Of a stretch of 7,222 bases of DNA, positions 6,219-7,222 are shown one piece after another; the first letter of the stretch is position 1, and every line of letters begins with the position of its first letter. The stretch spans positions 1-7,222 of the forward strand of contig JAEEUO010000055.1 in the NCBI GenBank assembly GCA_016286935.1, read 5' to 3'. The notes beneath the pieces were generated by a model. It did no database searches, was not told the origin of the DNA, and was given only the letters and a program-made list of their open reading frames with translations. This stretch comes from Bacillota bacterium (GTDB taxonomy: Bacteria > Bacillota > Clostridia > Peptostreptococcales > Anaerovoracaceae). A program made the position numbers and the translations under genes.

Positions 6219-7222
6219 GCGGCGCCTCCCTTCTCATCCGCGACGGCGTCCGGAATCAGCTTCGCGAGCGTGCGCGTCAGGAGATCCGGATCGATCGGCT
6301 TCATCGCGAACGCGTTCATGCCGGCATCGAACGCCTTCTTCGAATCCTCCTCATAAACGCTGGCCGTCAGAGCGACGATCGGAACGGCGGAACGGAGCGG
6401 GTCTTCGAGCGAGCGGATCGCGCGGGAGGACTCGTACCCGTTCATCACGGGCATGTTGATGTCCATCAGGACGACGTCGTAGGTTTCCGGCATCTTCCCG
6501 GCGACCTTCTCAACGGCGATCTTTCCGTTTTCCGCGAGGTCGACGGTGTGGCCGTCATCGGTCAGAAGCAGTTCGCCGATCTCACGGTTGATCGGATTGT
6601 CGTCGACAAGGAGGATGCGGAGCGGGCGGCGGAACGCGGGTCTCGCAGGCTCCGCAGCCGCAGGTTCTTCCGCTGTTTGTCCGGGTTCTTCCGGCGCAGC
6701 CGTTTCCGCGACCGGTTCGGCGGGAGAAGGACGTTCATCCTTCCCTTTTGCTCCGGTTTCGCTGCGTCCGGCCAGCGCATCGGCCAGACGCTTCGACAGA
6801 GCTTCGTAATCGTCGTGGGCGTTCGTCGTATCGGCGATCAGCATGATGTAATACTTCGCCTTCGAGTCGATCCGGTAGAACGAGACCTGCTTGAAGCGAA
6901 GCTCGCCGTTGATGACGAACGGGCCGGTGTACTCGTATACGGGATTATCCCGGAGCTTCTCCTCGATGACCGAAAGGCGGAGCGGGTTCGGCTGGCCGAG
7001 CGGCTTCGAACGGTCCTTCGGAAAGGCCGGGAGGATGTAGTTGAGGTAGACGGACTCGTACGTTCCTTCGACGTCGGCGGGAAGAAGCAGGTTCGTTTTC
7101 TTGCCGTCGTTCGACGCGACGACGCGGTAGCGACCGTCGATCAGATAGGCGATCCGGTCGAAGCGGTCGAGCATGACGTTGTTCAGATGGACGTGGCGTA
7201 CGACGTGCTCGTCGAAAGGCCG
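6215..7222 (-). CDS. PAS-like sensor plus receiver domain protein, N-terminus beyond the window
   Basis: The frame is open from the right edge (7222) to a TGA at 6217-6215, giving 335 visible residues. An internal ATG at 7174 has no ribosome binding site, and coding-like sequence continues upstream of it (for example HVHLNNV), so the true start is outside. Counting from that internal Met, residues 1-118 look like a PAS-type sensor fold ending in a strand pair around FKQVSFYRID and YYIMLIADTTN (94-118). Next comes a short helix (119-135), then a Pro/Ala/Glu-rich flexible linker (about 137-182). The C-terminal receiver (185-308) has Asp191/Asp192, phospho-acceptor Asp238 in LMDINMP, Thr270 and Lys292 in MKPID. 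It resembles the receiver of the next protein. No kinase, HPt or DNA-binding domain is visible in the part seen, but a kinase or other module could lie further upstream. Its last codon overlaps the permease-kinase start in ATGA, so the two are co-translated and probably act together. Confidence 0.9.
   Translation of the reverse strand, partial: RPFDEHVVRHVHLNNVMLDRFDRIAYLIDGRYRVVASNDGKKTNLLLPADVEGTYESVYLNYILPAFPKDRSKPLGQPNPLRLSVIEEKLRDNPVYEYTGPFVINGELRFKQVSFYRIDSKAKYYIMLIADTTNAHDDYEALSKRLADALAGRSETGAKGKDERPSPAEPVAETAAPEEPGQTAEEPAAAEPARPAFRRPLRILLVDDNPINREIGELLLTDDGHTVDLAENGKIAVEKVAGKMPETYDVVLMDINMPVMNGYESSRAIRSLEDPLRSAVPIVALTASVYEEDSKKAFDAGMNAFAMKPIDPDLLTRTLAKLIPDAVADEKGGAA
6225..6232 (-). 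promoter_or_regulatory. Ribosome binding site of the permease-kinase gene, inside the upstream gene
   Basis: Read on the minus strand, AAGGGAGG lies 6 nt before the ATG at 6218 and is embedded in the last codons of the PAS-receiver gene. The start ATG overlaps that gene's TGA as ATGA. The site fixes the start of the 977-aa protein and implies translational coupling between the two signalling proteins. Confidence 0.7.

Noticed and set aside
4987..6237. Minus-strand open frame of 416 codons overlapping the permease domain in another frame
   Set aside because: The translation is extremely rich in Arg and Asp and has no hydrophobic segments or motifs. The overlapping frame encodes a clear permease.
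7172..7174. ATG at 7174 as the true start of the PAS-receiver gene
   Set aside because: No Shine-Dalgarno sequence precedes it, and the frame stays open and protein-like to the window edge, so the start most likely lies outside.

Overview
The window comes from a GC-rich bacterium. Shine-Dalgarno sites are strong and purine-rich (AAGGAGG, AAAGGAGA, AGGAGGA, AAGGGAGG). The promoters look like sigma-A/sigma-70 sites, and the intergenic region is distinctly AT-rich. With Cache-GGDEF and hybrid-kinase architectures and a possible Asp23/Gls24-like fragment at the left edge, this fits a GC-rich member of the Bacillota (Clostridia or Erysipelotrichia). That placement is an inference with low to moderate confidence.

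Left part (1-1149): a divergent pair of genes shares an AT-rich control region of about 195 bp (103-297). Leftward runs a gene cut by the window edge, with 34 codons visible, a good extended -10 promoter and a textbook ribosome binding site. Rightward runs a complete classical short-chain dehydrogenase/reductase (SDR, 261 aa) with its own promoter (TTGACT-17-TACAGT), a terminator-like leader hairpin and a strong intrinsic terminator. A perfect 7-bp inverted repeat with a 12-bp spacer lies between the two promoters and is the best operator candidate.

Right part (1171-7222): four tightly spaced minus-strand genes form an apparent signalling operon whose promoter lies beyond the right edge. In transcription order they are: (1) a protein with a PAS-like sensor fold, a Pro/Ala/Glu-rich linker and a receiver domain, cut at its N-terminus by the window edge; (2) a 977-aa single polypeptide in which a complete APC-superfamily amino acid permease is fused to a histidine kinase and a receiver domain; (3) a membrane-bound Cache-GGDEF diguanylate cyclase; (4) an unrecognised 232-aa soluble protein that appears to be two copies of the same roughly 100-aa module. 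Genes 1 and 2 overlap in ATGA, genes 2 and 3 are 5 nt apart, and genes 3 and 4 are 30 nt apart.

The centre of interest is the permease-kinase fusion. It is comparable in concept to CbrA, where a sodium/solute symporter is joined to a histidine kinase, but is built on a different transporter family. The operon suggests a system that couples uptake or sensing of an amino acid-like compound to a phosphorelay and to cyclic-di-GMP production. No HPt domain and no DNA-binding output domain is visible, so the route of the signal is open. The SDR unit and the signalling operon converge on the terminator region at 1084-1170 and need not be functionally related.
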